A stretch of DNA of 64,000 bases from Parvibaculum sp039973015 (GTDB lineage Bacteria; Pseudomonadota; Alphaproteobacteria; Parvibaculales; Parvibaculaceae): positions 591,289 through 655,288 of the forward strand of contig NZ_JBDWLT010000010.1 of assembly GCF_039973015.1 (NCBI RefSeq), read 5' to 3'. Below the pieces are notes generated by a model. The model was not told where the DNA came from. It did not search any database and saw only the letters and a program-made list of their open reading frames with translations. The position numbers were made by a program, and so were the translations under genes. This document shows, one piece after another, positions 49,876 to 58,030 of the stretch (the first letter of the stretch is position 1; every line of letters starts with the position of its first letter).

Positions 49876-50637
49876 ATGAACGATATGAACGACGGCGCTC
49901 GCGCACTGCCTGCGCCGCAACGCAACTGGGCCTTGTTTCTCGACTTCGATGGGACGCTGGCGGAACTCGCGCCGACACCGGATGCGGTCGTTATCGACCC
50001 CGAACTCCCGCAGGTTCTCGCGAGCCTCATGAAAAGCCTTGATGGTGCCGTGGCGCTTATCTCCGGCCGTACACTCGGCGAGCTCGACCGCCACACCGGG
50101 CTCGAACTGCCGGGCGCGGGCGTGCATGGGCTGGAGTTGCGTGAGCGGCAGGGCATGGTGCCGCATCTGCCGGATGAATCGGGCGCGATACATGAAATTG
50201 CAGCAAAACTTGCACCACTGGCCGATGGAGACGATCGTCTGATCGTGGAATTGAAGCCCGGCGCGCTTGCGCTGCACTACAGACGTGCGCCGGAGCGTGA
50301 GCAGGAATGCCGTGCGGCAATGCAGGAGGCACTGGCCTCGACCTCCGGGCTTCAGCTCATGGACGGCAAGATGGTGCTTGAGGTGAAGCCGGGGCACGTC
50401 AACAAGGGGCATGCCATTGAAAAGCTCATGTCGCTGCCGCCTTTTTCAGGCCGGGTTCCCGTGTTTGCAGGCGATGATCGCACCGATGAGGACGGCTTTG
50501 GGGTCGTCAATGCGCTGAAAGGCGTTACGATCAAGATTGGCGAGGGTGAATCGGTGGCGGCATACCGCCTTGCATCCGTCGGGGTTTTCGTCGCCTGGTT
50601 GAAAGATGCAGCCATGACGCTTCGCGGTGCTGGCTGA
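49876..50637 (+). CDS. otsB: Trehalose-6-phosphate phosphatase
   Basis: Dephosphorylates trehalose 6-phosphate to trehalose. The 253-residue HAD protein has LFLDFDGTLAELAP (nucleophile and acid Asp), LISGRTLGEL, KPGALALHYRRAP, and the Mg-binding GDDRTDEDGF, all typical of OtsB. The ATG at 49876 lies 4 bp after the kinase stop; a second ATG three codons later is possible. Together with OtsA, encoded two genes further on, it completes trehalose synthesis from UDP-glucose and glucose 6-phosphate. Confidence 0.95.
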   Translation: MNDMNDGARALPAPQRNWALFLDFDGTLAELAPTPDAVVIDPELPQVLASLMKSLDGAVALISGRTLGELDRHTGLELPGAGVHGLELRERQGMVPHLPDESGAIHEIAAKLAPLADGDDRLIVELKPGALALHYRRAPEREQECRAAMQEALASTSGLQLMDGKMVLEVKPGHVNKGHAIEKLMSLPPFSGRVPVFAGDDRTDEDGFGVVNALKGVTIKIGEGESVAAYRLASVGVFVAWLKDAAMTLRGAG

Positions 50638-50660
50638 GGTAATTGCGTATAGGAGGTAGT

Positions 50661-52457
50661 TTGTCGTCGCTTGATCTCGGGATTGTCGGAAACGGCACTT
50701 ACGGCGCGCTAATCGACAAATGGGCTCGCATCGTCTGGTGTTGCCTGCCCCGGCTCGATGGCGACCCTGTTTTCTACAGCTTGCTGAACGGCAATAACGC
50801 CGAAGATGAAGACGATGCACGCGGCTACTGGGGCGTGGAGCTGGAGAACGCTGCAACATCGCGCCAGTATTATCGCCACAATTCCGCGATCCTTGTCACC
50901 GAAGTGACGGACAAGGATGGCAACACAATAGAAATCACGGATTTTGCGCCGCGCTTCACGCAGCGGGAACGCATCTTCCAGCCGATGACGCTGGTGCGCC
51001 GCGTGCGTCCCCTCGAAGGCACGCCGCGTGTCCGCATCCGCATCCGTCCGGGCTTCCACTACGGCGCCGAGCGGCCCACCATCACGCGCGGCAGCAATCA
51101 CGTTCGCTATCTGCATAGCGGCCTCGCGCTCCGCCTGACCACCAATGCCCCCGTAACATATCTGCTCGACGAAACCGTCTTCAATCTCACCGGCCCCGTG
51201 AGCTTCATTCTCGGCCCCGACGAAACCTTGAGCGACGGCATCGAGGAAACGGCGCGCCGCTTCGAGGAGCGCACGGAAGACTACTGGCGCAGATGGGTCC
51301 GTCGTCTTGCCCTGCCGCTTGAATGGCAGCAGGCGGTGATCCGTGCCGCGATCACGCTCAAGCTCTGCTGCTACGAGGAGACGGGCGCTATCGTCGCCGC
51401 TCTCACGACAAGCATTCCCGAGGCCGCGAATACCGGGCGCAACTGGGATTACCGTTTCTGCTGGCTGCGCGATGCCTTCTTCGTCATTCGCGCGCTCAAT
51501 TCGCTCGCCGAAGTGGAGACGATGGAGAACTATCTCCGCTATCTCGGCAACATCGTCGGCAATGCAAAAGACGGCCACTTGCAACCGGTCTACGGTATCG
51601 GTCTTGAAACCCATCTGACGGAATCGCTTGTCGATACGCTGAAGGGATACAGGGGCATGGGGCCGGTGCGTCGAGGCAACCAGGCCTATGAACATTTTCA
51701 GCACGATGTTTATGGCAATGTGATCCTCGCGGCCTCGCAGTCCTTCTTCGATGAACGTCTGATGAAGCAAATGACGAAGGCGGATTTCGAACGCTACGAA
51801 AAAGTAGGCGAGCGGGCCTACGCCATGCACGATCAGCCGGATGCGGGCATGTGGGAGCTGCGGACGCGCGCGCATATCCACACCTCGTCGAGTCTCATGT
51901 GCTGGGCGGCTTGCGACAGGCTTGCGCATATCGCCGAAAATCTCGGCCTGCAGGAGCGCTCGCGGCACTGGCGCAAGCTCGCCGACGAAGTTCATGAGAC
52001 GATCTGCACACGCGCGTGGAACGAAGATATAAACGCTTTCGCCGACAGCTTCGATGGCGAAGGCCTCGATGCCGGCCTCTTGCTGATGACGGAGGTGAAT
52101 TTTCTGAAACCCTCCGATCCGCGCTTTGAGGCGACGCTGGCGGCCGTCGAAAAGGCGCTTCGCCGCGGGAACCACATGTTCCGCTATGCGACGGCGGACG
52201 ACTTCGGTATGCCTCGGAACGCATTCAACATTTGCACGTTCTGGTATATCGATGCCCTTGCGCGGGTAGGACGAACCGATGAAGCACGCGAAATATTTGA
52301 ATCGATCCTCGGTTGCCGGAACAGTCTCGGCCTGCTCTCCGAGGATACGCATCCGGCGACCGGCGAGTTGTGGGGGAACTTCCCCCAGACCTATTCCCTT
52401 GTTGGTATCATCAATGCCGCGATGCGCCTGAGCCGGAAGTGGGAAGAGCAGATATGA
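50661..52457 (+). CDS. Glycoside hydrolase family 15 (glucoamylase/trehalase-like)
   Basis: A 598-residue GH15 enzyme. The (alpha/alpha)6 barrel carries TGAIVAALTTSIPEAANTG, NWDYRFCWLRDAFF, DAGMWELR (likely general-acid Glu) and LLSEDTHPATGELWGNFPQ (likely general-base Glu); the N-terminal beta-sandwich (LGIVGNGTYGALID) is also standard. Bacterial GH15 proteins of this cytosolic, signal-less type include true trehalases, and the position between otsB and otsA favours trehalose or a related glucan as substrate. The start is TTG at 50661 with AGGAGG 4 bp upstream. Its stop overlaps otsA's ATG. Confidence 0.92.
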   Translation: MSSLDLGIVGNGTYGALIDKWARIVWCCLPRLDGDPVFYSLLNGNNAEDEDDARGYWGVELENAATSRQYYRHNSAILVTEVTDKDGNTIEITDFAPRFTQRERIFQPMTLVRRVRPLEGTPRVRIRIRPGFHYGAERPTITRGSNHVRYLHSGLALRLTTNAPVTYLLDETVFNLTGPVSFILGPDETLSDGIEETARRFEERTEDYWRRWVRRLALPLEWQQAVIRAAITLKLCCYEETGAIVAALTTSIPEAANTGRNWDYRFCWLRDAFFVIRALNSLAEVETMENYLRYLGNIVGNAKDGHLQPVYGIGLETHLTESLVDTLKGYRGMGPVRRGNQAYEHFQHDVYGNVILAASQSFFDERLMKQMTKADFERYEKVGERAYAMHDQPDAGMWELRTRAHIHTSSSLMCWAACDRLAHIAENLGLQERSRHWRKLADEVHETICTRAWNEDINAFADSFDGEGLDAGLLLMTEVNFLKPSDPRFEATLAAVEKALRRGNHMFRYATADDFGMPRNAFNICTFWYIDALARVGRTDEAREIFESILGCRNSLGLLSEDTHPATGELWGNFPQTYSLVGIINAAMRLSRKWEEQI

Positions 52458-53854
52458 GCCGTCTCGTCGTCGTCTCCAATCGTGTCGGACCTGTGAAGGA
52501 TGCCGCGCGGGCTGGCGGCCTGGCGGTTGCTCTGGTCGATGCGCTGAAGGCGCGTGGCGGGCTCTGGTATGGCTGGAGCGGCAAGGTCGACGAACATGGC
52601 CAGGATCAGGCGAAGATCGAGAATGTCGGCAACCTCTCGCTTGCGACCGTCGACCTCAGCACCGAGGAGCATGAGGAATATTACAACGGCTTCGCGAACC
52701 GCTGCCTCTGGCCTCTCTTCCACTACCGCATTGATCTCACGGCCTTCGATCGCCGCTATTACGAGGGTTACAGGCGCGTCAATGCGAAGTTCGCGCGGGT
52801 GCTTCATCCGCTGCTGAAGCCGGACGATACGATCTGGGTTCACGACTACCACTTCCTCGCTTTTGGCAATGAGCTGCGCCATATGGGTGCCAAGCAGGCA
52901 ATCGGCTTTTTCCTGCACATTCCCTTCCCGGCGCGCGAAGTCCTCTCCGCGCTGCCGCATCACGACGCAATGGTACGCGGTCTCTTTGCCTATGATGTTC
53001 TCGGCTTTCAGACGGAGCGCGATTGCGAGCGCTTCCGCGACTATGTCGTGCGCGAGGCGCATGGCCGCGCGGAAGGCGACCGGCTTCATTGCTTCGGCCG
53101 CACGGTGACGGTGCGTGCATTCCCCATCGGCATCGATACGGAAGGCTTCGCGCAAATGGCCGCGACCGACAAGGATGCGAAACGGCAATATGACAAGGCG
53201 GCGAGTTCGCTGAATGGCCGCACACAGATCGTCGGCGTCGATCGCCTCGACTACACCAAGGGCATCGCCGAGCGTTTTCATGCCTATGAGCGGCTGCTCC
53301 AGGACTATCCCGAGACGCGCCGCGAAGTCTCCTATCTCCAGATCGCCGCCACTTCGCGTGGCGATGTGCAGGAATATCGCGAGATGCGCGAGGAGCTCGA
53401 CGGCCTGTCCGGTCATATCAATGGCAGCTATGGCGAGTTCGACTGGACGCCGCTGCGTTATCTGAACCGTCCCATGGCGCGGCGTTCGCTTTCCGGCCTG
53501 TATCGCGCGAGCAAGATTGGCCTGGTAACGCCGTTGCGCGACGGCATGAACCTCGTCGCCAAGGAATATGTCGCCGCGCAAGACCCGGAAGATCCCGGCG
53601 TGCTTGTTCTTTCGCGCTTCGCGGGCGCCTCCTACCAGATGCCGGAGGCGATCATCGTGAACCCCTACGATATAAAGGGGGTGGCGGACGCATTGCAGAT
53701 CGCGCGTTACATGAGCTTGCAGGAGCGCCGCGAGCGCTTCGACGCACTGATGGACCGTTTGCGAAAGGAAGATGTCGCCCATTGGCGCGATGAGTTTCTG
53801 GCCGAATTGGCGAAAGTGCCGGTCCCGGCCCCCGGGCGAGCGGATAACGGCTGA
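52454..53854 (+). CDS. otsA: Trehalose-6-phosphate synthase
   Basis: GT20 glycosyltransferase: UDP-glucose + glucose 6-phosphate to trehalose 6-phosphate. The 466-residue protein opens SRLVVVSNRVGPVK, and carries WVHDYHFLAFG, FFLHIPFPA, VDRLDYTKGIAERF and the donor-site LRDGMNLVAKEYVA. These are the defining OtsA motifs. The ATG overlaps the GH15 stop (ATGA). A 7-residue tail (GRADNG) ends the chain. glk begins 1 bp after the stop. Confidence 0.97.
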   Translation: MSRLVVVSNRVGPVKDAARAGGLAVALVDALKARGGLWYGWSGKVDEHGQDQAKIENVGNLSLATVDLSTEEHEEYYNGFANRCLWPLFHYRIDLTAFDRRYYEGYRRVNAKFARVLHPLLKPDDTIWVHDYHFLAFGNELRHMGAKQAIGFFLHIPFPAREVLSALPHHDAMVRGLFAYDVLGFQTERDCERFRDYVVREAHGRAEGDRLHCFGRTVTVRAFPIGIDTEGFAQMAATDKDAKRQYDKAASSLNGRTQIVGVDRLDYTKGIAERFHAYERLLQDYPETRREVSYLQIAATSRGDVQEYREMREELDGLSGHINGSYGEFDWTPLRYLNRPMARRSLSGLYRASKIGLVTPLRDGMNLVAKEYVAAQDPEDPGVLVLSRFAGASYQMPEAIIVNPYDIKGVADALQIARYMSLQERRERFDALMDRLRKEDVAHWRDEFLAELAKVPVPAPGRADNG

Positions 53855-53855
53855 T

Positions 53856-54854
53856 ATGGACGGGGCGGAAAACTCTCTCCTTGTTGCCGATATTGGTGGC
53901 ACCAATGCGCGTTTTTCGCTGGCGCGGGTGAGGGCGGACGGCATCTGCGTGGCGCCGCCCTCCATCTATCGGACGGCGGATTATCCCGGCCTTGAAGCGG
54001 CGCTGACGCACTTCCTCGATAAAGCGGGGCACCCTGCGCTCGCGGGCGCGGCGGTGTGCGCGGCCGGCCCTGTCGAGGGGAAGGGCAATGCGGCGCACAT
54101 CGCCATGACGAATTGTCCCTGGGATGTCACGGCGGAGACGCTGGCGCGCGTGTCCGGCGTTGAAAGACCGCGCTTGATGAACGACTTCGCCGCGCTCGCC
54201 TTTTCAATTCCCGGTCTCGAAGCATCGGATCTTTCATCCGTCGGTCCCGCCCGCGAAGCGCTTGCAGGCGAGCCGGTCGGCATACTTGGCGCCGGTACGG
54301 GACTCGGTGTCGCATCGCTCGTTTTTGGTGCCGGCGAGGAGGTGGCGGTGCCGGGCGAGGGCGGCCATGTCGATCTCGCCGCTGGAAACGACCGGGAAGC
54401 GGCGGTCATCGCCTGGTTACGGGCGCGCTACGGACATGTCTCGGTGGAGCGTGTGCTGTCGGGCCCGGGGCTCGTCACACTTTACGGGGCGCTTGCCGCT
54501 CTTTCCGGCAGGGAGGCCGATCCCGCGCTCACGCCGCCGGATATTGCCGAGCGGGCAAGGCGTGGCACCTGTGATATCGCCTCGGAAACGGCGCATCTTT
54601 TTTGTGGCTGGCTTGGCGCGGTTGCGGGCGACCTCGCGCTCACCATCGGCGCGCGCGGCGGCATCTATATCGGTGGCGGTATTGTGCCGGGCTGGCTCGC
54701 GGGCGGACCGGGCCTCTTCAGCGAAGAAATCTTCCGTGCCCGCTTCGAGGCGAAGGGCCGCTTCAGCGCATGGCTTTCGCGCATTCCCGTCCATGTCATC
54801 TGCCGCAAGGATGCGGCGCTGCTCGGCCTTGCCCGTGCGGCAAGGGATGCGTGA
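53856..54854 (+). CDS. glk: Glucokinase
   Basis: ATP-dependent phosphorylation of glucose. The 332-residue protein has VADIGGTNARFSLAR (phosphate 1), the NDFAALAFSIPGL substrate loop with catalytic Asp, GILGAGTGLGVA (phosphate 2) and PGEGGHVDLA with the metal/sugar His and Glu. It belongs to the proteobacterial Glk group rather than the ROK family. As the last gene of the kinase-otsB-GH15-otsA-glk run, it can return glucose freed by the GH15 enzyme to glucose 6-phosphate, the substrate of OtsA. It converges on ggt with a 13-bp gap. Confidence 0.95.
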   Translation: MDGAENSLLVADIGGTNARFSLARVRADGICVAPPSIYRTADYPGLEAALTHFLDKAGHPALAGAAVCAAGPVEGKGNAAHIAMTNCPWDVTAETLARVSGVERPRLMNDFAALAFSIPGLEASDLSSVGPAREALAGEPVGILGAGTGLGVASLVFGAGEEVAVPGEGGHVDLAAGNDREAAVIAWLRARYGHVSVERVLSGPGLVTLYGALAALSGREADPALTPPDIAERARRGTCDIASETAHLFCGWLGAVAGDLALTIGARGGIYIGGGIVPGWLAGGPGLFSEEIFRARFEAKGRFSAWLSRIPVHVICRKDAALLGLARAARDA

Positions 54855-54867
54855 CGCCCCTGCGCCT

Positions 54868-56607
54868 CTAGGGTTGGCCTGTCACCACATTGCCATCGCG
54901 GCGCGGATCGGCGCCGCCATCGAGCCCCTCCGGCGTGACGAGAATGCCGTGCAGCCCGCTCATCAGCGGAGTGGCTTTCACCTCATGGCCGAGCGATTCG
55001 AGGTCCGCCGTCATTTGTTCGAGTGCCGTGCCGGCCTCGATTTCGAGCGGCCCGTTCCGGTCGACGAAGCGCGGCAGGCCGATGGCGGCTTTCATGTCCA
55101 TGTCCCAGTCGATCAGCGCGATCAGGGTCTGTGTCACATAGGCGATGATGCGGCTGCCGCCGGGTGACCCGATGGCGGCGTGAAAATCGCCATCTTTCGT
55201 GAGAACGATGACCGGCGTCATGGATGAGCGCGGGCGCTTGCCCGGCGCGACGGCATTCGCGACCGGCTTTCCGTCTTCCTCCGGCATGAAGGAGAAATCG
55301 GTAAGCTGGTTGTTGAGCATCATGCCACCTGCCATCAGGTGAGAGCCGAACGGCCCTTCGACCGATGTGGTCATGGAGACAACATTGCCCTCGCTGTCGA
55401 GAATGCTGAAATGGCTGGTCGAGGGCTTGTCGATCGGGTGGTTGATCCCCCGGTTCATGGCGCGGCGGTCCGCGGGCTCGCCCGCCTTTGCCTTCTTCAT
55501 CGAAAGGCTCGCATCGATCCGGTTCGCGCGTGCCTCCAGATAGGCGGGGTCGAGCATCGCCTCGACCGGAACATCGACGAAATCCGGGTCGCCGATATAT
55601 TTGTCGCGATCCGCATAGGCGAGCTTCTCTGCCTCCGCGATGAAGTGGACGGCGGTCAGCGTCATAGGGCCCATGCCCTTCAGGTCATAATTCTGCAGGA
55701 TGCCGAGAATCTGAAGCGCGGTCAGCCCGCCCGAAGTCGGCGGCGGCATGGAGCAGACCCGATAATCGCGATAGGGCGCGCAAACGGGTTCGCGCTTCTT
55801 CGCTTCGTAGGAGGAGAAATCCTCAAGCGACAGCGTACCCGGCCGAGCGGGCGCATTCTGCACAGCGTCCACAATGGCCTTTGCAATCGGCCCTTCATAG
55901 AAACCTTTTTCGCCTTCACTCGCGATCCGTTTCAGCGTTGCCGCATAGGCCGGGTTCTTCAGCACGTCGCCTTTTTGTGCGGGGATGCGTGTCCCGTTCA
56001 CGTCGATCCGGTAGAAATAGTCCTGCGCGCCCGGCATGTTCATGAGTACGGGATCGCGGGCGATGGCTTCTGCGAGCTTGGGCGGCACTGCGAACCCTTC
56101 TTCCGCCAGTTTGATCGCGGGCTTGAAGAGTTCAGCCCATTGGAGCTTCCCGTGATCTTCATGCGCGAGCCAGAGCATCTTCACGACGCCCGGCGTGCCG
56201 ACAGAGCTTCCGCCGATCATGGCTTCGAGAAAGGGCAGCGGGTTGCCTTCATTGTCGAGAAAGAGCTTTGGCGTCGCGCCCATCGGCGCCGTCTCCCGGC
56301 CGTCATAGGCTTCAATAGCGCCGCTCACAGGGTCGAAATGCATCATGAAGGCCCCGCCCGCAAGGCCCGAGGATTCAGGCTCGACCAGCGAGAGTACGGC
56401 CTGTACGGCAATCGCCGCATCTACGGCGCTGCCCCCCGCCCGCAGGATCGAGGCGCCCGCCTCGGTTGCATAGGGATTCGCCGACGCGATCATGAAGGGG
56501 GCGGGTTCCGGCGTACCGCTTCGCCACCAGGAGGCGGCAATTCCAAGGATGAGCAGCAGCGCGGCTGCGACGACGGCCAGCGCCGGCAGAATTCGCGTCA
56601 TCTTCAT
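54868..56607 (-). CDS. ggt: Gamma-glutamyltransferase
   Basis: A 579-residue Ntn hydrolase that cleaves glutathione and other gamma-glutamyl compounds in the periplasm. It has an N-terminal signal/anchor (ILPALAVVAAALLLILGIAA). The autocleavage site and nucleophile are in KPSTSHFSILD (Thr of TSHF). Conserved neighbours: YDGRETAP, the substrate Arg/Glu loop, GGLTALQILGIL, RSSMTPVIVL and GSPGGSRIIAYV. It is transcribed leftward and diverges from the P1 peptidase gene 125 bp away. Confidence 0.95.
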   Translation of the reverse strand: MKMTRILPALAVVAAALLLILGIAASWWRSGTPEPAPFMIASANPYATEAGASILRAGGSAVDAAIAVQAVLSLVEPESSGLAGGAFMMHFDPVSGAIEAYDGRETAPMGATPKLFLDNEGNPLPFLEAMIGGSSVGTPGVVKMLWLAHEDHGKLQWAELFKPAIKLAEEGFAVPPKLAEAIARDPVLMNMPGAQDYFYRIDVNGTRIPAQKGDVLKNPAYAATLKRIASEGEKGFYEGPIAKAIVDAVQNAPARPGTLSLEDFSSYEAKKREPVCAPYRDYRVCSMPPPTSGGLTALQILGILQNYDLKGMGPMTLTAVHFIAEAEKLAYADRDKYIGDPDFVDVPVEAMLDPAYLEARANRIDASLSMKKAKAGEPADRRAMNRGINHPIDKPSTSHFSILDSEGNVVSMTTSVEGPFGSHLMAGGMMLNNQLTDFSFMPEEDGKPVANAVAPGKRPRSSMTPVIVLTKDGDFHAAIGSPGGSRIIAYVTQTLIALIDWDMDMKAAIGLPRFVDRNGPLEIEAGTALEQMTADLESLGHEVKATPLMSGLHGILVTPEGLDGGADPRRDGNVVTGQP

Positions 56608-56732
56608 GGAAATATCCTCCCGCCTTTTTCAGGTCGCGCGGGCGGCGGGCGCCTGCGGATTTGCTATGGTGTGCCCCAACCGGGCTGACCTGCATCCTAG
56701 CAGCCCCGCCCCCGATACGAGAGGCTTCAGAT

Positions 56733-57764
56733 ATGCACTTCGGCGCCATTCGCAAAGGCCCCCGCAATCACATTGGCGATGTCGGGGGCATTCTTGTCGG
56801 CAATGCCGCGGACGAAGCGGCGCGAACCGGCGTTACGGTGGTTCTGCCGGAAGCGCGCGCGGTCGCAGGCGGCGATGTGCGCGGCGGCGGGCCCGGTACG
56901 CGTGAGACCGACCTGCTCGACCCGTCCTGTCTGGTCGATGCGGTGGATGCGATCGTCCTGTCGGGCGGCTCCTCCTGGGGGCTCGAAGCCGCGTCCGGCG
57001 CCGCCGCTTGGCTTGGCGCAAGAGGACGGGGCTACCGGGTCGGTTCCAGCCCGCTCGTTTCCCCCATCGTGCCTGCCGCGATCCTCTTCGACCTCGCCAA
57101 TGGCGGAAACAAGCAGTGGGGGGAGGAGCCGCCTTATCGCGCACTGGGCAAGACGGCGTGCGAGGCGGCAGCGGCTGATTTCATGCTCGGCAATGCGGGC
57201 GCGGGTCTCGGTGCAATCGCGGGAAAATACAAGGGCGGGCTCGGCTCTGCCTCTGCGATAACGGAAAGCGGCCTTGCTGTCGGCGCGCTTGTCGCCGCCA
57301 ATCCCTTTGGCGCCGTGGTCGCGCCCGGCACGGATCGCTTCTGGGCGGCGCCCTTTGAGATGGATGGCGAGTTCGGCGGCCGTGGCATGCCGGAGCCGGG
57401 CGGTTTTGCGGCTCTCGATCCTCTGGCGGGCTCCAAGGCCGACGCTTCCCCGGGCGGCAACACCACCATCGGCGTCGTCGCGACCAATGCGGACCTCACG
57501 CCAGCCGATGCCCGCCGTATCGCCATCATGGCGCAGGACGGCCTTGCGCGCGCGATCCGTCCCGTTCATGCCCCGGTCGACGGGGACACGATCTTCGTTC
57601 TGGCCACGGGCGCTTGTGAGCTCGGCCATGAGGCGCGGCACGGCCTGCTTTCGGCGCTCGGCGCAATGGCGGCCGATTGCGTTGCCCGTGCTGTCGCCCG
57701 TGCCGTCTACGAGGCCGGGACGCTGGGTGCCGCCATGTCCTACAGGGATCGTCACAAAATTTGA
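56733..57764 (+). CDS. P1 family peptidase (DmpA/NylC-like)
   Basis: A 343-residue Ntn-type hydrolase with autocatalytic cleavage. The likely site is GGNTTIGVVATNADLT, where Asn-Thr cleavage would expose the nucleophilic Thr as in nylon-oligomer hydrolase NylC; DmpA aminopeptidases have Ser there. VLSGGSSWGLEAASGAAAWL and VSPIVPAAILFDL are other family marks. The substrate is a small amide or peptide. I start at the ATG 56733-56735 (GAGAGG upstream), since homologues begin just before GPRNHIGDV; an upstream in-frame ATG at 56661 is not supported. Confidence 0.9.
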   Translation: MHFGAIRKGPRNHIGDVGGILVGNAADEAARTGVTVVLPEARAVAGGDVRGGGPGTRETDLLDPSCLVDAVDAIVLSGGSSWGLEAASGAAAWLGARGRGYRVGSSPLVSPIVPAAILFDLANGGNKQWGEEPPYRALGKTACEAAAADFMLGNAGAGLGAIAGKYKGGLGSASAITESGLAVGALVAANPFGAVVAPGTDRFWAAPFEMDGEFGGRGMPEPGGFAALDPLAGSKADASPGGNTTIGVVATNADLTPADARRIAIMAQDGLARAIRPVHAPVDGDTIFVLATGACELGHEARHGLLSALGAMAADCVARAVARAVYEAGTLGAAMSYRDRHKI

Positions 57765-57911
57765 GGCCCGGTAATCCTGAGAGGTGAGGGAGGTGGGCAA
57801 GGCTCGCGGCTTCCGGCGGATTTTTTGGGGCATGGGCCCCGGATTTGGCCTCTTCGCCCCCTTGCCTTTGAGCCTTCAAGGCTTTAAGAGTGGCCCGCCT
57901 TCGACGAGATG

Positions 57912-57925
57912 GCGGAAATTTCCGC
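57912..57925. repeat. Perfect 14-bp palindrome upstream of tRNA-Arg
   Basis: GCGGAAATTTCCGC, with perfect two-fold symmetry and no loop, 28 bp before the tRNA. In the 189-bp gap between the P1 peptidase and the tRNA nothing else stands out besides a small hairpin AGCCTT-C-AAGGCT near 57870. It may bind a protein or be incidental. Confidence 0.5.
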
Positions 57926-57953
57926 TTGCCCCTTGGGGTTCCGCGATGTGCAT

Positions 57954-58030
57954 GCGCCCGTAGCTCAGCTGGATAGAGCATCAGACTACGAATCTGAGGG
58001 TCGGACGTTCGAATCGTTCCGGGCGCGCCA
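57954..58030 (+). tRNA. tRNA-Arg (anticodon ACG)
   Basis: A complete 77-nt tRNA with encoded CCA. Acceptor stem GCGCCCG / CGGGCGC with discriminator G; D-arm TAGCTCAGCTGGATAGAGCA; anticodon stem TCAGA / TCTGA around the loop CTACGAA, giving anticodon ACG (read as ICG, decoding CGU/CGC/CGA); T-arm GGACG-TTCGAAT-CGTTC. The 3' 50 bp also encode, on the other strand, the C-terminus of the serine recombinase, so the tRNA marks the probable integration junction of the element to its right. Confidence 0.98.
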
